The position numbers were made by a program, and so were the translations under genes. Below the pieces are notes generated by a model. It was not told the origin of the DNA, made no database searches, and saw only the letters and a program-made list of their open reading frames with translations. Shown here in pieces: positions 47,381 to 55,915 of a stretch of 64,000 bases of DNA. Source of the stretch: Thermotogota bacterium (GTDB taxonomy: Bacteria > Thermotogota > Thermotogae > Thermotogales > DSM-5069); the NCBI GenBank assembly GCA_029551145.1, contig JAKPGA010000004.1, positions 1-64,000 on the forward strand, in the 5' to 3' direction. Every line of letters starts with the position of its first letter. The stretch's first letter is position 1.

Positions 47381-48678
47381 AGGAGAAGATTCTCAACAAA
47401 TCCGCCGTGATAGGTGTGATCGGTCTTGGATATGTTGGCTTGCCACTTGCAGTTGAGAAGGCAAAGGCGGGTTTCAAGGTCATGGGTTTCGATATCCAGA
47501 AAAAGCGCGTTGACATGGTCAATCAGGGGCAAAATTACATCGGCGATGTCGTCACCGAAGATTTGCAGAGACTTGTGAGAGAGGGAAATCTTTGCGCAAC
47601 TAATGATTTTGACAAGCTCAGAGAATGCGATGTCGCGACTATATGTGTGCCGACACCGCTTGACAAGTTCAAACAGCCCGATCTAACCTATGTCGTAAAC
47701 ACGGCAAAGGACATAGCGAAAAGGCTTCACAGAGAAATGCTCGTGGTGCTTGAGTCGACGACTTACCCTGGAACCACTGAGGAGGTTGTCAAGCCAATAC
47801 TTGAAAGTACTGGTCTGAAATGTGAAGAAGATTTCTACCTCGCCTTCAGCCCAGAGAGAGTCGATCCGGGAAATCTCATCTACAAAACTAAGAACACGCC
47901 GAAGGTGGTTGGTGGAGTGGGGAGAAAATCGACTGAGGTCGCAAAACTGTTGTACGAGAGCGTTCTTGAAGCAACTGTTTTTGTTGTCTCCTCACCAAAG
48001 GAAGCAGAGATGTCGAAGATTTTGGAAAATACCTTTAGAATAGTGAACATAGCACTCATAAACGAAATGGCTATCGTTGCTCAGAAGATGGGGATAAACA
48101 TCTGGGAAGTGATAGAGGCAGCTTCGACAAAACCCTTCGGTTTTATGCCTTTTTATCCGGGACCGGGTGTTGGGGGACACTGCATACCGATCGATCCTTT
48201 CTATTTGACTTACAAGGCACGTGAGTATGACTATCACACCAAACTGATTGAATTGGCCGGAGAAATAAATGACTACATGCCAGAATATGTAGTTCACAGG
48301 GCTATGCAGTTGTTGAATCAGAGGAAAAAGTGTATGAACGGTGCAAAGGTGCTCTTGGTTGGCATAGCATATAAAGGAGACATAGATGATACGAGAGAAT
48401 CGCCTGCACTGAAGGTTCTTGAGCATCTTGAGAAGAATCTCGCACAAGTTGTTGTCGCTGATCCTTATGTTGAGAAGTTCAGTTATAATGGAAGAGAGAG
48501 AAAAACTGAAAAGCTCACCAAAGAGTTGTGTGAGTGGGCTGATATTACAATCATAACAACTGCACACAAGAAAAGAATTGACTACAGTCTGATAGTTCAA
48601 AATAGCGAGATAGTATTTGATACAAAGAATATCTTGAAGAGTTTCGGTATGAAAGGTGAGAACGTGGTCGTTCTTTGA
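47374..48678 (+). CDS. Nucleotide-sugar dehydrogenase (UDP-GlcNAc/ManNAc 6-dehydrogenase type)
   Basis: A 434-residue enzyme of the UDP-glucose/GDP-mannose dehydrogenase family: VIGLGYVGLPLAVEKAKAG, the hinge region, and the catalytic Cys in GPGVGGHCIPIDPFY. The closest type is WbpA/TviB, which oxidises UDP-N-acetylhexosamines to uronic acids. With the aminotransferase it may make a diamino-uronic acid sugar for the envelope. ATG 47374 lies eight bases after AAGGAGG and overlaps the previous gene by seven bases. Confidence 0.92.
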   Translation: MLKEKILNKSAVIGVIGLGYVGLPLAVEKAKAGFKVMGFDIQKKRVDMVNQGQNYIGDVVTEDLQRLVREGNLCATNDFDKLRECDVATICVPTPLDKFKQPDLTYVVNTAKDIAKRLHREMLVVLESTTYPGTTEEVVKPILESTGLKCEEDFYLAFSPERVDPGNLIYKTKNTPKVVGGVGRKSTEVAKLLYESVLEATVFVVSSPKEAEMSKILENTFRIVNIALINEMAIVAQKMGINIWEVIEAASTKPFGFMPFYPGPGVGGHCIPIDPFYLTYKAREYDYHTKLIELAGEINDYMPEYVVHRAMQLLNQRKKCMNGAKVLLVGIAYKGDIDDTRESPALKVLEHLEKNLAQVVVADPYVEKFSYNGRERKTEKLTKELCEWADITIITTAHKKRIDYSLIVQNSEIVFDTKNILKSFGMKGENVVVL

Positions 48679-48702
48679 TACAGATTCAATGGAGGTGATG
48701 CT

Positions 48703-50751
48703 GTGAGCTGGTTTGTTCTGGCTCTATCTGCGGGAATTGGTTCCATCTTGCTTGCCTTTGGTCTGTACGTCTATGTCTTGAGAAAGGACGCGGGCACAGA
48801 GAAGATGAAACAGATAGCTTCAGCCATCAAAGAAGGGGCACTCGCGTATCTTAGGAGACAGAACAGAACTCTGGCGGTTTTCGTGGCGATAATGGCAGTG
48901 GTTATCGGTATGGTGAGTGGTTTTCTCAAAAACCCAGCGATGGGATTCAGCATGGCAATCGCCTATGTGTTTGGCTCTGTCTGCACCACTATCGCTGCCT
49001 ATCTTGGAATGAGAGCCGCAGTTGAAACCAATGTCAGAGTCGCTTCAGCCGCAAGAAATGGATTGAAAGCAGCCTTCCCAGTTGCTTTTTATGGTGGGGC
49101 TGTCATGGGCATGTTTGTTGTTGGAATATCGTTGCTTGGAATAGCTCTTTTGTTTTTCATTTTCAAAGTTGGTTTTGGCTGGAGCGATTCCGATGCGTCC
49201 AGTGTAGTGCTTGGTTTTAGTTTTGGTGCCAGTGCGCTCGCTCTGTTTGCGAAAGCGGGTGGGGGTATCTACACAAAGACGGCGGATATAAGCGCGGACC
49301 TTGTCGGAAAGGTCGAATTGGGTATTCCCGAAGATGATCCAAGAAACCCAGCAGTGATAGCCGATAACGTTGGAGACAACGTTGGAGATGTTGCTGGGAT
49401 GGGCGCGGATCTGACAGATTCTTATATTGCAAGCGTAATTGCCGCGATGATAATCGGCTCAGAGTTGGGTGGAGGAGTTCTAACCACAATACCGCTTTTG
49501 ATAGCCGCAATGGGACTTATTGCTTCGATGCTTGGACTTGTCTTTGTGACAAGAACCATCAAGAAAAGTCCAGGTAGGGCTCTGAATATGGGCACCTTTT
49601 CGACCTGTTTCATCTTTGTAGTTCTGCTGTTTTTGGTAACCAAATTCTCTGGGCTTGAGGGCTCAAAGTGGCTTGGTGTCTTTCTGCCAACAATCGCTGG
49701 TCTTGGCGCAGGCGTTGCCATCGGGTTGACTTCAGACTATTTCACCTCAATTGAGAAAAAACCAACCAAACAGGTCGCGGAGGCTTCGGTGACCGGTACC
49801 GCTATAAATATCTTAACGGGCTTTTCATACGGGCTTGTCAGTATCGTTCCGCCGATTCTGTGTATCTCTATAGCAACGATTGCCTCTTGGTATCTTGCAA
49901 AGGTTTTTGACATGGACCCATTTTATGGCATCGCGAACGCGGCTCTTGGAATGCTTTCAATCGTGGGGATGATAATCTCTGCCGATGCGTATGGTCCCAT
50001 ATCTGACAACGCGAAAGGTGTGGCGGAACAATCGGGACTCGGTGAAGAGGTCATAGCGGTAACCGATATGCTTGACGCAGCTGGGAATACTTCGAAAGCG
50101 ATAACCAAGGGTTTTGCGATAGGCTCCGCCGCACTGACGGTCTTAGCATTGTTTGCGGCTTACACTCACCTGGTGGATATACAGTCTTTGGAGTTGATAT
50201 CTCCACAAGTTATCGCGGGCATCTTCATCGGCGCGATGATGCCACCGCTACTTTCGGCGTTGTTGATTCTGGCTGTTGGCAGAAACTCTGAGAGAATGGT
50301 TGAGGAGGTCAGAAGACAGTTCAGAGAAATCCCTGGATTAATCGAGGGAACAAATAAGCCAGACTACGCGAAGTGTGTCGACATAGCCACAGCCGGTGCG
50401 TTGAAGGAATTGATTCTTCCGGGTGTTCTATCGATAGTGGCTCCAGCTTTGACTTTGATCTTTCTTGGTAAGGAAGCCTTGGCAGGTTTTCTTGCCGGCA
50501 GTATAGTGACTGGTATTATCTTCGCATTGTTCATGGCAAATGCTGGTGGTGCCTGGGACAACGCAAAAAAGTTCATCGAAGAAGGACATCACGGCGGGAA
50601 GGGTTCAGATGCACACAAGGCAGCGGTTGTCGGAGATACCGTTGGAGATCCATTCAAGGACACCGCCGGACCATCTCTCAACACTATGATCACTGTCATG
50701 TCACTTGTTGCAGAAGTTTTCGCACCTTTGATACTCTTGATCATCAGCTGA
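48703..50751 (+). CDS. hppA: Membrane-bound ion-pumping pyrophosphatase, K+-independent H+ type by signature
   Basis: A 682-residue protein with about sixteen helices and the substrate motifs DNVGDNVGDVAGMGADLTDS and GDTVGDPFKDTAGPSLN. In the segment DAAGNTSKAITKGFAIGSAA, Lys465 and Thr468 occupy the positions that are Ala and Gly in K+-dependent enzymes. Lys there is known to replace the K+ requirement, and K+-independent members known so far pump H+. This differs from the Na+-pumping enzyme of T. maritima. GTG start after GGAGGTGATGCT. Confidence 0.95.
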   Translation: MSWFVLALSAGIGSILLAFGLYVYVLRKDAGTEKMKQIASAIKEGALAYLRRQNRTLAVFVAIMAVVIGMVSGFLKNPAMGFSMAIAYVFGSVCTTIAAYLGMRAAVETNVRVASAARNGLKAAFPVAFYGGAVMGMFVVGISLLGIALLFFIFKVGFGWSDSDASSVVLGFSFGASALALFAKAGGGIYTKTADISADLVGKVELGIPEDDPRNPAVIADNVGDNVGDVAGMGADLTDSYIASVIAAMIIGSELGGGVLTTIPLLIAAMGLIASMLGLVFVTRTIKKSPGRALNMGTFSTCFIFVVLLFLVTKFSGLEGSKWLGVFLPTIAGLGAGVAIGLTSDYFTSIEKKPTKQVAEASVTGTAINILTGFSYGLVSIVPPILCISIATIASWYLAKVFDMDPFYGIANAALGMLSIVGMIISADAYGPISDNAKGVAEQSGLGEEVIAVTDMLDAAGNTSKAITKGFAIGSAALTVLALFAAYTHLVDIQSLELISPQVIAGIFIGAMMPPLLSALLILAVGRNSERMVEEVRRQFREIPGLIEGTNKPDYAKCVDIATAGALKELILPGVLSIVAPALTLIFLGKEALAGFLAGSIVTGIIFALFMANAGGAWDNAKKFIEEGHHGGKGSDAHKAAVVGDTVGDPFKDTAGPSLNTMITVMSLVAEVFAPLILLIIS

Positions 50752-50780
50752 TGGGGCGAGTAACTCCGCCCCATTTTTAT
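50751..50780 (+). terminator. Rho-independent terminator of hppA
   Basis: ATGGGGCG (50751-50758) pairs with CGCCCCAT (50767-50774), loop of eight, followed by a run of T (50774-50778). The first stem base overlaps the hppA stop region. This is the clearest terminator in the window. Confidence 0.85.
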
Positions 50781-50831
50781 TTGCACACGATAATTCCTTC
50801 CAAGTGAAATATCGATCTCTGATCGGTAGAG

Positions 50832-50837
50832 TATAAT
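50832..50837 (+). promoter_or_regulatory. -10 box of the MutS-like/xse/dxs operon
   Basis: TATAAT between the hppA terminator and the MutS-like gene, 20-25 bases before its CTG start. No clear -35 at the right distance. Confidence 0.45.
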
Positions 50838-50856
50838 TCTTTGGGAGGAATCCTTT

Positions 50857-52380
50857 CTGTTTCTGGACAACGCGACGCGAAGCTTTGTGATGATAGACGC
50901 TGTCTTGCATAGCTTCCAACCTGTGACGGAGTATGGTAGAGAGTTTTTCAAAGAACTCCGTCCTGTTATCACAGATGAGAGAGAATTTCATCGACATTGG
51001 CAAAGAATGCAAAAGGTTCTAAAACTTGATAAATTGACTATTAGAGCAATTAGAGATACGCTCACGCTTTTGGGATCTATTAAGCAGCAAGTGGAAAATG
51101 GCTTTGAAAGTATAGGTGATTTTGCAAAACTCAAGAGATTTGTCTACTATGCGAGAAGGCTTTCGGAGTTTACAAAAGACATCTGGGAGTTACCTGATCT
51201 GGGTGGCTTGTGGAAAAAACTCGCCGAAATGACCTCTGAATCTGCGAATTTCTATCTGCACTCCGAGGTGCTTTTGAATCTTAGGAAGGAACATCTTCTG
51301 ATCTCTGAGAAGATAGAAAAGAAGTTTCGATCTGTGATAGAACACATAGAAACAAAGTTCTCCATAAAGTTGCCCGCTGAAGAGTTCACCTGCGACAGAG
51401 AAACCGGTGAAAGATTGATCGGGGAAAACCTGGTTGAAGTGATTAGAACGTCCACTGAAAGATACCACCTTAGAATCAAGCCCACACAGGAAATTTTAGA
51501 GTTGTCTGAGAAACTGAGAAGAATAGAAGATCAAATGAAGGATCAAGAACAGAGTGTACTGAAAGAACTTCGCAGGATCGCAGATAGTTTCTTGGATATT
51601 CTCAGAGACTGCGAGAAGATAGTGCAGCAGATAGACCTGGATCTGTGTAGATATGACTTTTTTTTCCAGATGAACTGTTGCCAGCCAGAGATCTCAGATA
51701 GACTTCTGGTTAGAAGTGGAAGGTTTTCACCAGTCGTGAAGTATTGTGAAGAAAATGATTACACATATTACCCGGTGAGCTTGGATGCAACCAAAGGTGT
51801 CACGGTACTCTACGGACCTAACATGGGTGGTAAGACAACTTTGCTGAGGACCATAGGGAGTTTTGTGGTTCTCATGCACCTTGGTTTTGCTGTTCCATGT
51901 GACAGCTTTTGTTCACCTGTTTTTGATTCTGTGAGATATCTTTACAGAGGTGAAGAATTGGGACTCAGCTCCTTTGCGAAAGAGATCTCGTCTTTTGTTG
52001 ATATCTTCAAGACAGGTGGAAGAAAATTGATCTTAATCGATGAATTTGGTTCGACAACCAATCCAGTCGAAGGTGAAGCACTTGCGCTTGCCGTGATAGA
52101 TTATCTTGAAGATTCGGAGGACTTCGTATTTTTCACGACTCATTATCCGATGGTTGTCAAGAGCGCGCCCAATGTGTATATGTGTGGAAAACTGAAAAAT
52201 CTGGATGCTGTTGACCCACACAGAATGATAGACTACTCCTTAGAAACTGGAAAACACATTGATCAGAACGTCGCGATTGTGATGGCGCAGAGATTTGGTA
52301 TGCCCGAGAAAATCGTGCAGACTGCGCAGAATTTTCTGAAAAAGGGCGATTCTTGTGGAAAAGGTGTACACGGTCAGTGA
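50857..52380 (+). CDS. Short MutS-like ATPase (MutS family, no mismatch or Smr domain), likely CTG start
   Basis: About 507 residues: a helical lever/clamp part (about 1-300) and a C-terminal MutS ATPase (Walker A GPNMGGKTTLLRTIG, Walker B LILIDEFGSTTNP, then FFTTHYP). The mismatch-binding domain of MutS1 is absent, and so is the Smr nuclease of MutS2; length is well below both. Role is unknown: recombination or DNA junction control are possibilities. The first usual start is GTG 50887, without a ribosome site; CTG 50857 gives FLDNATRSFVMID and lies eight bases after GGGAGG. Confidence 0.85.
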   Translation: MFLDNATRSFVMIDAVLHSFQPVTEYGREFFKELRPVITDEREFHRHWQRMQKVLKLDKLTIRAIRDTLTLLGSIKQQVENGFESIGDFAKLKRFVYYARRLSEFTKDIWELPDLGGLWKKLAEMTSESANFYLHSEVLLNLRKEHLLISEKIEKKFRSVIEHIETKFSIKLPAEEFTCDRETGERLIGENLVEVIRTSTERYHLRIKPTQEILELSEKLRRIEDQMKDQEQSVLKELRRIADSFLDILRDCEKIVQQIDLDLCRYDFFFQMNCCQPEISDRLLVRSGRFSPVVKYCEENDYTYYPVSLDATKGVTVLYGPNMGGKTTLLRTIGSFVVLMHLGFAVPCDSFCSPVFDSVRYLYRGEELGLSSFAKEISSFVDIFKTGGRKLILIDEFGSTTNPVEGEALALAVIDYLEDSEDFVFFTTHYPMVVKSAPNVYMCGKLKNLDAVDPHRMIDYSLETGKHIDQNVAIVMAQRFGMPEKIVQTAQNFLKKGDSCGKGVHGQ

Positions 52381-53572
52381 GATCACTTACTACATAGAAG
52401 CTTTGATAAATGACGATCCACACCTCACCGACATACAAATTGTCGGGGAGGTAGTCGATTGCAAGGAGAGGAACGGTCATCTGTTTTTCTCTTTGAAGGA
52501 CGAGTTCACGACGATAGGCTGCGTGTTCTTTGGCGGTGCTTCAATAGGGATCAAATTAACCGATGGGCAGACGGTTCAAGCTTACGGCGATGTCAGGCTT
52601 TATGCACCAAGAGGTGTGTACAGGTTTCAGTGTAAACAGGTCAAGGTTCTGCCGCAGCGCGGTTTACTATTTGAGAAAATGAGAAAGATCTACGAGCGTC
52701 TTCTGAAAGAGGGCGTCTTTGAAAAACCAAAACGTCCACTGCCAAAATATCCAAGAAGGGTGGGGGTTGTAACCTCGAGGAGCTCAGCAGCTTTCCAGGA
52801 TGTGCTTAGAACGATCACGGAAAGATATCCGTTTGTGGAGATTTTTCTGTATCACACGGGGGTTCAGGGAGAAAATGCGAAAGATTCCTTGAGAAAGGCA
52901 CTGAACGATGCAAACAACGAGGACCTTGATGTGGTACTGATCACCAGAGGCGGTGGATCAACGGACGATTTGTGGATCTTCAACGACGAGGAGGTTGTCA
53001 GGGCTGTCTACAAATTGAGGCATCCTGTTGTCTCTGCAGTTGGGCACCAGATAGACACAGTCTTCATAGACCTTGTCGCCGATTATGCCGCTCATACGCC
53101 TACGGCTGCAGCACAGGTCATCGTTCCAGAAAAAGCGCAGTTGATGGGCCATATCGATAATCTAATGCAAAGGGCAGGAGCTCATTTGAGACAAAAACTC
53201 ACAACCAAACTGATCACAATCGAGAGTTTGGGAAGGGAACTGTCAAGGCGTGCGATTGATCGAATCGAGGACAAAAGGAGTTCTTTGAAAATGATAGCCA
53301 AGAGGTTTTTGGATGCCATGCAAAAACATTTATTACTTTGCGAGAAAAAGTCGGAATTTCTGAAACTGAAACTGTTCGCACTCAATCCCGTCAGTATTCT
53401 TGAGAAAGGCTACGCGGTTGTGGAGAAAGATGGCCATTGGGTTAAAAGCTCTTTAAACTTGAACAAACAGGACAAATTGACCGTCCGATTTTCGGATGGG
53501 GCTGTGAAGGTGATAGTCGATGAAGATCGATCAGATGATAAGCGAACTGGAAAAGATTGTGGAAAAACTTGA
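52355..53572 (+). CDS. xseA: Exodeoxyribonuclease VII large subunit
   Basis: A 405-residue XseA: OB-fold N-terminus (residues about 1-100; YTVSEITYYIEALI, IVGEVVDCKERNGHLFFSLKD split) and catalytic core with PRRVGVVTSRSSAAFQDVLR, ITRGGGSTDDLWIFNDE and VGHQIDTVFIDLVAD. It degrades single-stranded DNA to short oligomers with the small subunit. GTG start inside the end of the MutS-like gene (26-base overlap). Confidence 0.96.
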   Translation: MEKVYTVSEITYYIEALINDDPHLTDIQIVGEVVDCKERNGHLFFSLKDEFTTIGCVFFGGASIGIKLTDGQTVQAYGDVRLYAPRGVYRFQCKQVKVLPQRGLLFEKMRKIYERLLKEGVFEKPKRPLPKYPRRVGVVTSRSSAAFQDVLRTITERYPFVEIFLYHTGVQGENAKDSLRKALNDANNEDLDVVLITRGGGSTDDLWIFNDEEVVRAVYKLRHPVVSAVGHQIDTVFIDLVADYAAHTPTAAAQVIVPEKAQLMGHIDNLMQRAGAHLRQKLTTKLITIESLGRELSRRAIDRIEDKRSSLKMIAKRFLDAMQKHLLLCEKKSEFLKLKLFALNPVSILEKGYAVVEKDGHWVKSSLNLNKQDKLTVRFSDGAVKVIVDEDRSDDKRTGKDCGKT

Positions 53573-53723
53573 ACAGGAGGACTTATCGATCGACGAGGCA
53601 ATGGACTTATACAAAAAAGGTATCGAGATATACAAGGAATTGGTTGTCTTGCTCAATGAAGCCAAGGTGCAGGTTCACGACGTTTATGCGCAGGCTCAGC
53701 AGTTGATGGAGGGAGTAGATTGA
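53520..53723 (+). CDS. xseB: Exodeoxyribonuclease VII small subunit
   Basis: A 67-residue helical hairpin with the XseB pattern ISELEKIVEKLEQEDLSID and MDLYKKGIEIYKEL. The ATG lies 53 bases inside the end of xseA, a long overlap that couples translation of the two subunits of exonuclease VII. Confidence 0.93.
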   Translation: MKIDQMISELEKIVEKLEQEDLSIDEAMDLYKKGIEIYKELVVLLNEAKVQVHDVYAQAQQLMEGVD

Positions 53724-55576
53724 ACCTTGACGATGTAGTAAAAGCCGATATTTCAAAGCTCACAGAGCTTTCCAAAATCCTTAGAGATAGAATAATACAG
53801 GTCGTTTCTTTGAATGGTGGACACCTGGCTTCAAACTTGGGTGTGGTTGAACTAACACTCGCTCTGTACAGCGTTTTTGATCCAAGACAAAATGTCATCA
53901 TCTGGGACACATCTCATCAATGCTACACTCACAAACTTTTGACAGGTCGGTGGAATGAATTTTCAACCCTTAGGCAGTTTGGCGGAGTCAGTGGTTATGC
54001 GTCACTGAAAGAGTCTGAACTGGATAGATTTGGTGCCGGTCATGCGGGAACTTCTATCGCCGCGGCGCTTGGTATTGAAAAGGCACTGAGACTGAAAAAA
54101 GAGCAAAAAAATGTCTTGGTCGTGATAGGAGATGGTGCTCTCACAAACGGAGAGGCTCTCGAAAGTCTGAACCAGTTGAAGGCGCAGGATTCTAAAATCA
54201 AGATTATTCTGAATGATAACGGTATGTCGATTGCCCCGAATGTGGGGGCTCTTTCAGAAACTTTCATGAAGTTGAGAACAAGCCCTGCGTATGTGAAGTT
54301 CAAGCAACTTGTGAAGAAAGTGCTTGAGGGATCGGAGATCGGGAGGAACTTCGAAGACGAATTGAAAAGAATTCGCGAGAGCATGAAGCAGTTCATCTAT
54401 GGACCAGACTTTTTTGAGTCTCTGGGATTGAAGCACATAGGTCCCATCGATGGCCATGATCTTCAGTTGATGAGGACTGTCTTTGAGAGAATAAAACATT
54501 ATGATTACCCAGTAGTCGTGCATGTGATAACGCAGAAAGGCAAAGGTTATGAACCCGCTGAGAAAGACAGCGTGAGTTTTCACAGCGCACCGAAATTCGA
54601 TTTGGAATCAGGTGAACCACTCAGAAAACAAGGTTACATATCATACAGTGAAGTCTTTGGAGAAACCATGTTACAGCTTGCTCAAAAAGATGAAAGAGTT
54701 TTCGCAATAACTGCGGCGATGCCAGATGGAACTGGCTTGAAGCACTTTTCGCAGACCTTCCCCGAAAGATTCGCGGACCTTGGGATAACTGAACAGTCGT
54801 GTGTGACCTTCGCCGCGGGACTCTCGGTTGCTGGCTTAAAGCCTTTTGTCGCGATATATTCTACTTTTTTGCAGAGGGCGTATGATCAGATAGTCCACGA
54901 TGTGGCGTTACAAAATCTTAATGTCGTTTTTGCGATCGACAGGGCGGGGCTCGTTGGCGAGGATGGACCAACTCACCATGGTTTGTCCGACATAGCTTTG
55001 TTTAGAACTGTACCGAAATCAATCATCTTTGCACCCATAAATTCACTGGATCTGGTATGCTTACTTAGGAGCATTGTTGAAAACGATACAAAAGGAGTAA
55101 TAGCAGTTCGATATCCAAAAGACTCGGAGGAAGTGAGTTTTGAAGAACTCTGGGCTAAATCAAAAATCATAGACCCGTTCACTTGGGAGATCGCAAGAAA
55201 AGGGAATGGTAAGGTGGCAATTCTCGCTGTTGGAACCATGGTGAAATATGTTGACAGACTGGTTCCACTTGACCCTACAGTTGTTCATGTCAGATGTGTC
55301 AAACCTCTGGACGAAAAAACATTGAGTTTTCTTGTTGAAACTCACGATTCATTTGTCACAATCGAAGAAGGCTTTCTCAGCGGAGGATTTGGGGAGAGCA
55401 TAATCAGCTTCATGAACCAACGCGATGTGAGAAAACCCGTGCTCACACTTGGTGTACCAGAAGAGTTCATACCACAAGGTTCCAGAGAACAGTTGCTTAG
55501 GTTCTGTAAGCTTGATTCTGAGAGCATTTCACAGGCTGTGGTATCATTTCTAAAAAAGGAGGTTTATGCATGGTAG
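53720..55576 (+). CDS. dxs: 1-deoxy-D-xylulose-5-phosphate synthase
   Basis: A 618-residue transketolase-like enzyme: thiamine-diphosphate motif GDGALTNGEALESLN with LNDNGMSI, GHLASNLGVVELTLAL, and the C-terminal DRAGLVGEDGPTHHGLSDI. It makes DXP, the entry to MEP isoprenoid synthesis and to thiamine and pyridoxal pathways. The usual GHQAYPHKILTGR reads SHQCYTHKLLTGR here, a divergence that keeps the His. TTG start overlaps xseB as TTGA. xseB-dxs linkage is common in bacteria. Confidence 0.95.
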   Translation: MNLDDVVKADISKLTELSKILRDRIIQVVSLNGGHLASNLGVVELTLALYSVFDPRQNVIIWDTSHQCYTHKLLTGRWNEFSTLRQFGGVSGYASLKESELDRFGAGHAGTSIAAALGIEKALRLKKEQKNVLVVIGDGALTNGEALESLNQLKAQDSKIKIILNDNGMSIAPNVGALSETFMKLRTSPAYVKFKQLVKKVLEGSEIGRNFEDELKRIRESMKQFIYGPDFFESLGLKHIGPIDGHDLQLMRTVFERIKHYDYPVVVHVITQKGKGYEPAEKDSVSFHSAPKFDLESGEPLRKQGYISYSEVFGETMLQLAQKDERVFAITAAMPDGTGLKHFSQTFPERFADLGITEQSCVTFAAGLSVAGLKPFVAIYSTFLQRAYDQIVHDVALQNLNVVFAIDRAGLVGEDGPTHHGLSDIALFRTVPKSIIFAPINSLDLVCLLRSIVENDTKGVIAVRYPKDSEEVSFEELWAKSKIIDPFTWEIARKGNGKVAILAVGTMVKYVDRLVPLDPTVVHVRCVKPLDEKTLSFLVETHDSFVTIEEGFLSGGFGESIISFMNQRDVRKPVLTLGVPEEFIPQGSREQLLRFCKLDSESISQAVVSFLKKEVYAW

Positions 55577-55902
55577 TCAAGTTGGATTATGGTGAATTGG
55601 AAATAAGCTTGAAGGCGTTAAAAAAGCTCGCCTATATTGCGACGGCGCAGAGTTATGGACCTGTGAACATTGCTTCTGAGAGTTTCTTTGGGAAACTGTT
55701 TGGTGAGAAAGAAGAAGAGAGAATCAAAGTTGAGGAACTCGACACTGGTAAAGTGGTCGTTGATCTTTTTATTGAAATTGAGTATGGTGTGAAGGTGACG
55801 GAGGTTGCGAAGAACATTATAGAAAATGTCGTGCATGTTCTCAAGAATATAGGCGGTTGTGAAGACGTAGAGGTTAACGTGCACGTGACAGGGATCCGCT
55901 GA
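55570..55902 (+). CDS. Asp23/Gls24 family envelope stress protein
   Basis: A 110-residue protein of the Asp23 family: GELEISLKALKKLAYIATA, and VDLFIEIEYGVKVTEVAKNI before a final VEVNVHVTGI. In Firmicutes such proteins sit at the membrane and a copy precedes fakA (YloU-YloV pair), exactly as here. ATG overlaps the dxs stop. Confidence 0.9.
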   Translation: MVVKLDYGELEISLKALKKLAYIATAQSYGPVNIASESFFGKLFGEKEEERIKVEELDTGKVVVDLFIEIEYGVKVTEVAKNIIENVVHVLKNIGGCEDVEVNVHVTGIR

Positions 55903-55915
55903 GGAGGTGCGGATC

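Noticed and set aside
47992-48600. 202-codon minus-strand frame
   Set aside because: Shadow of the nucleotide-sugar dehydrogenase gene; rich in Cys, Phe and Ser as expected from antisense reading.
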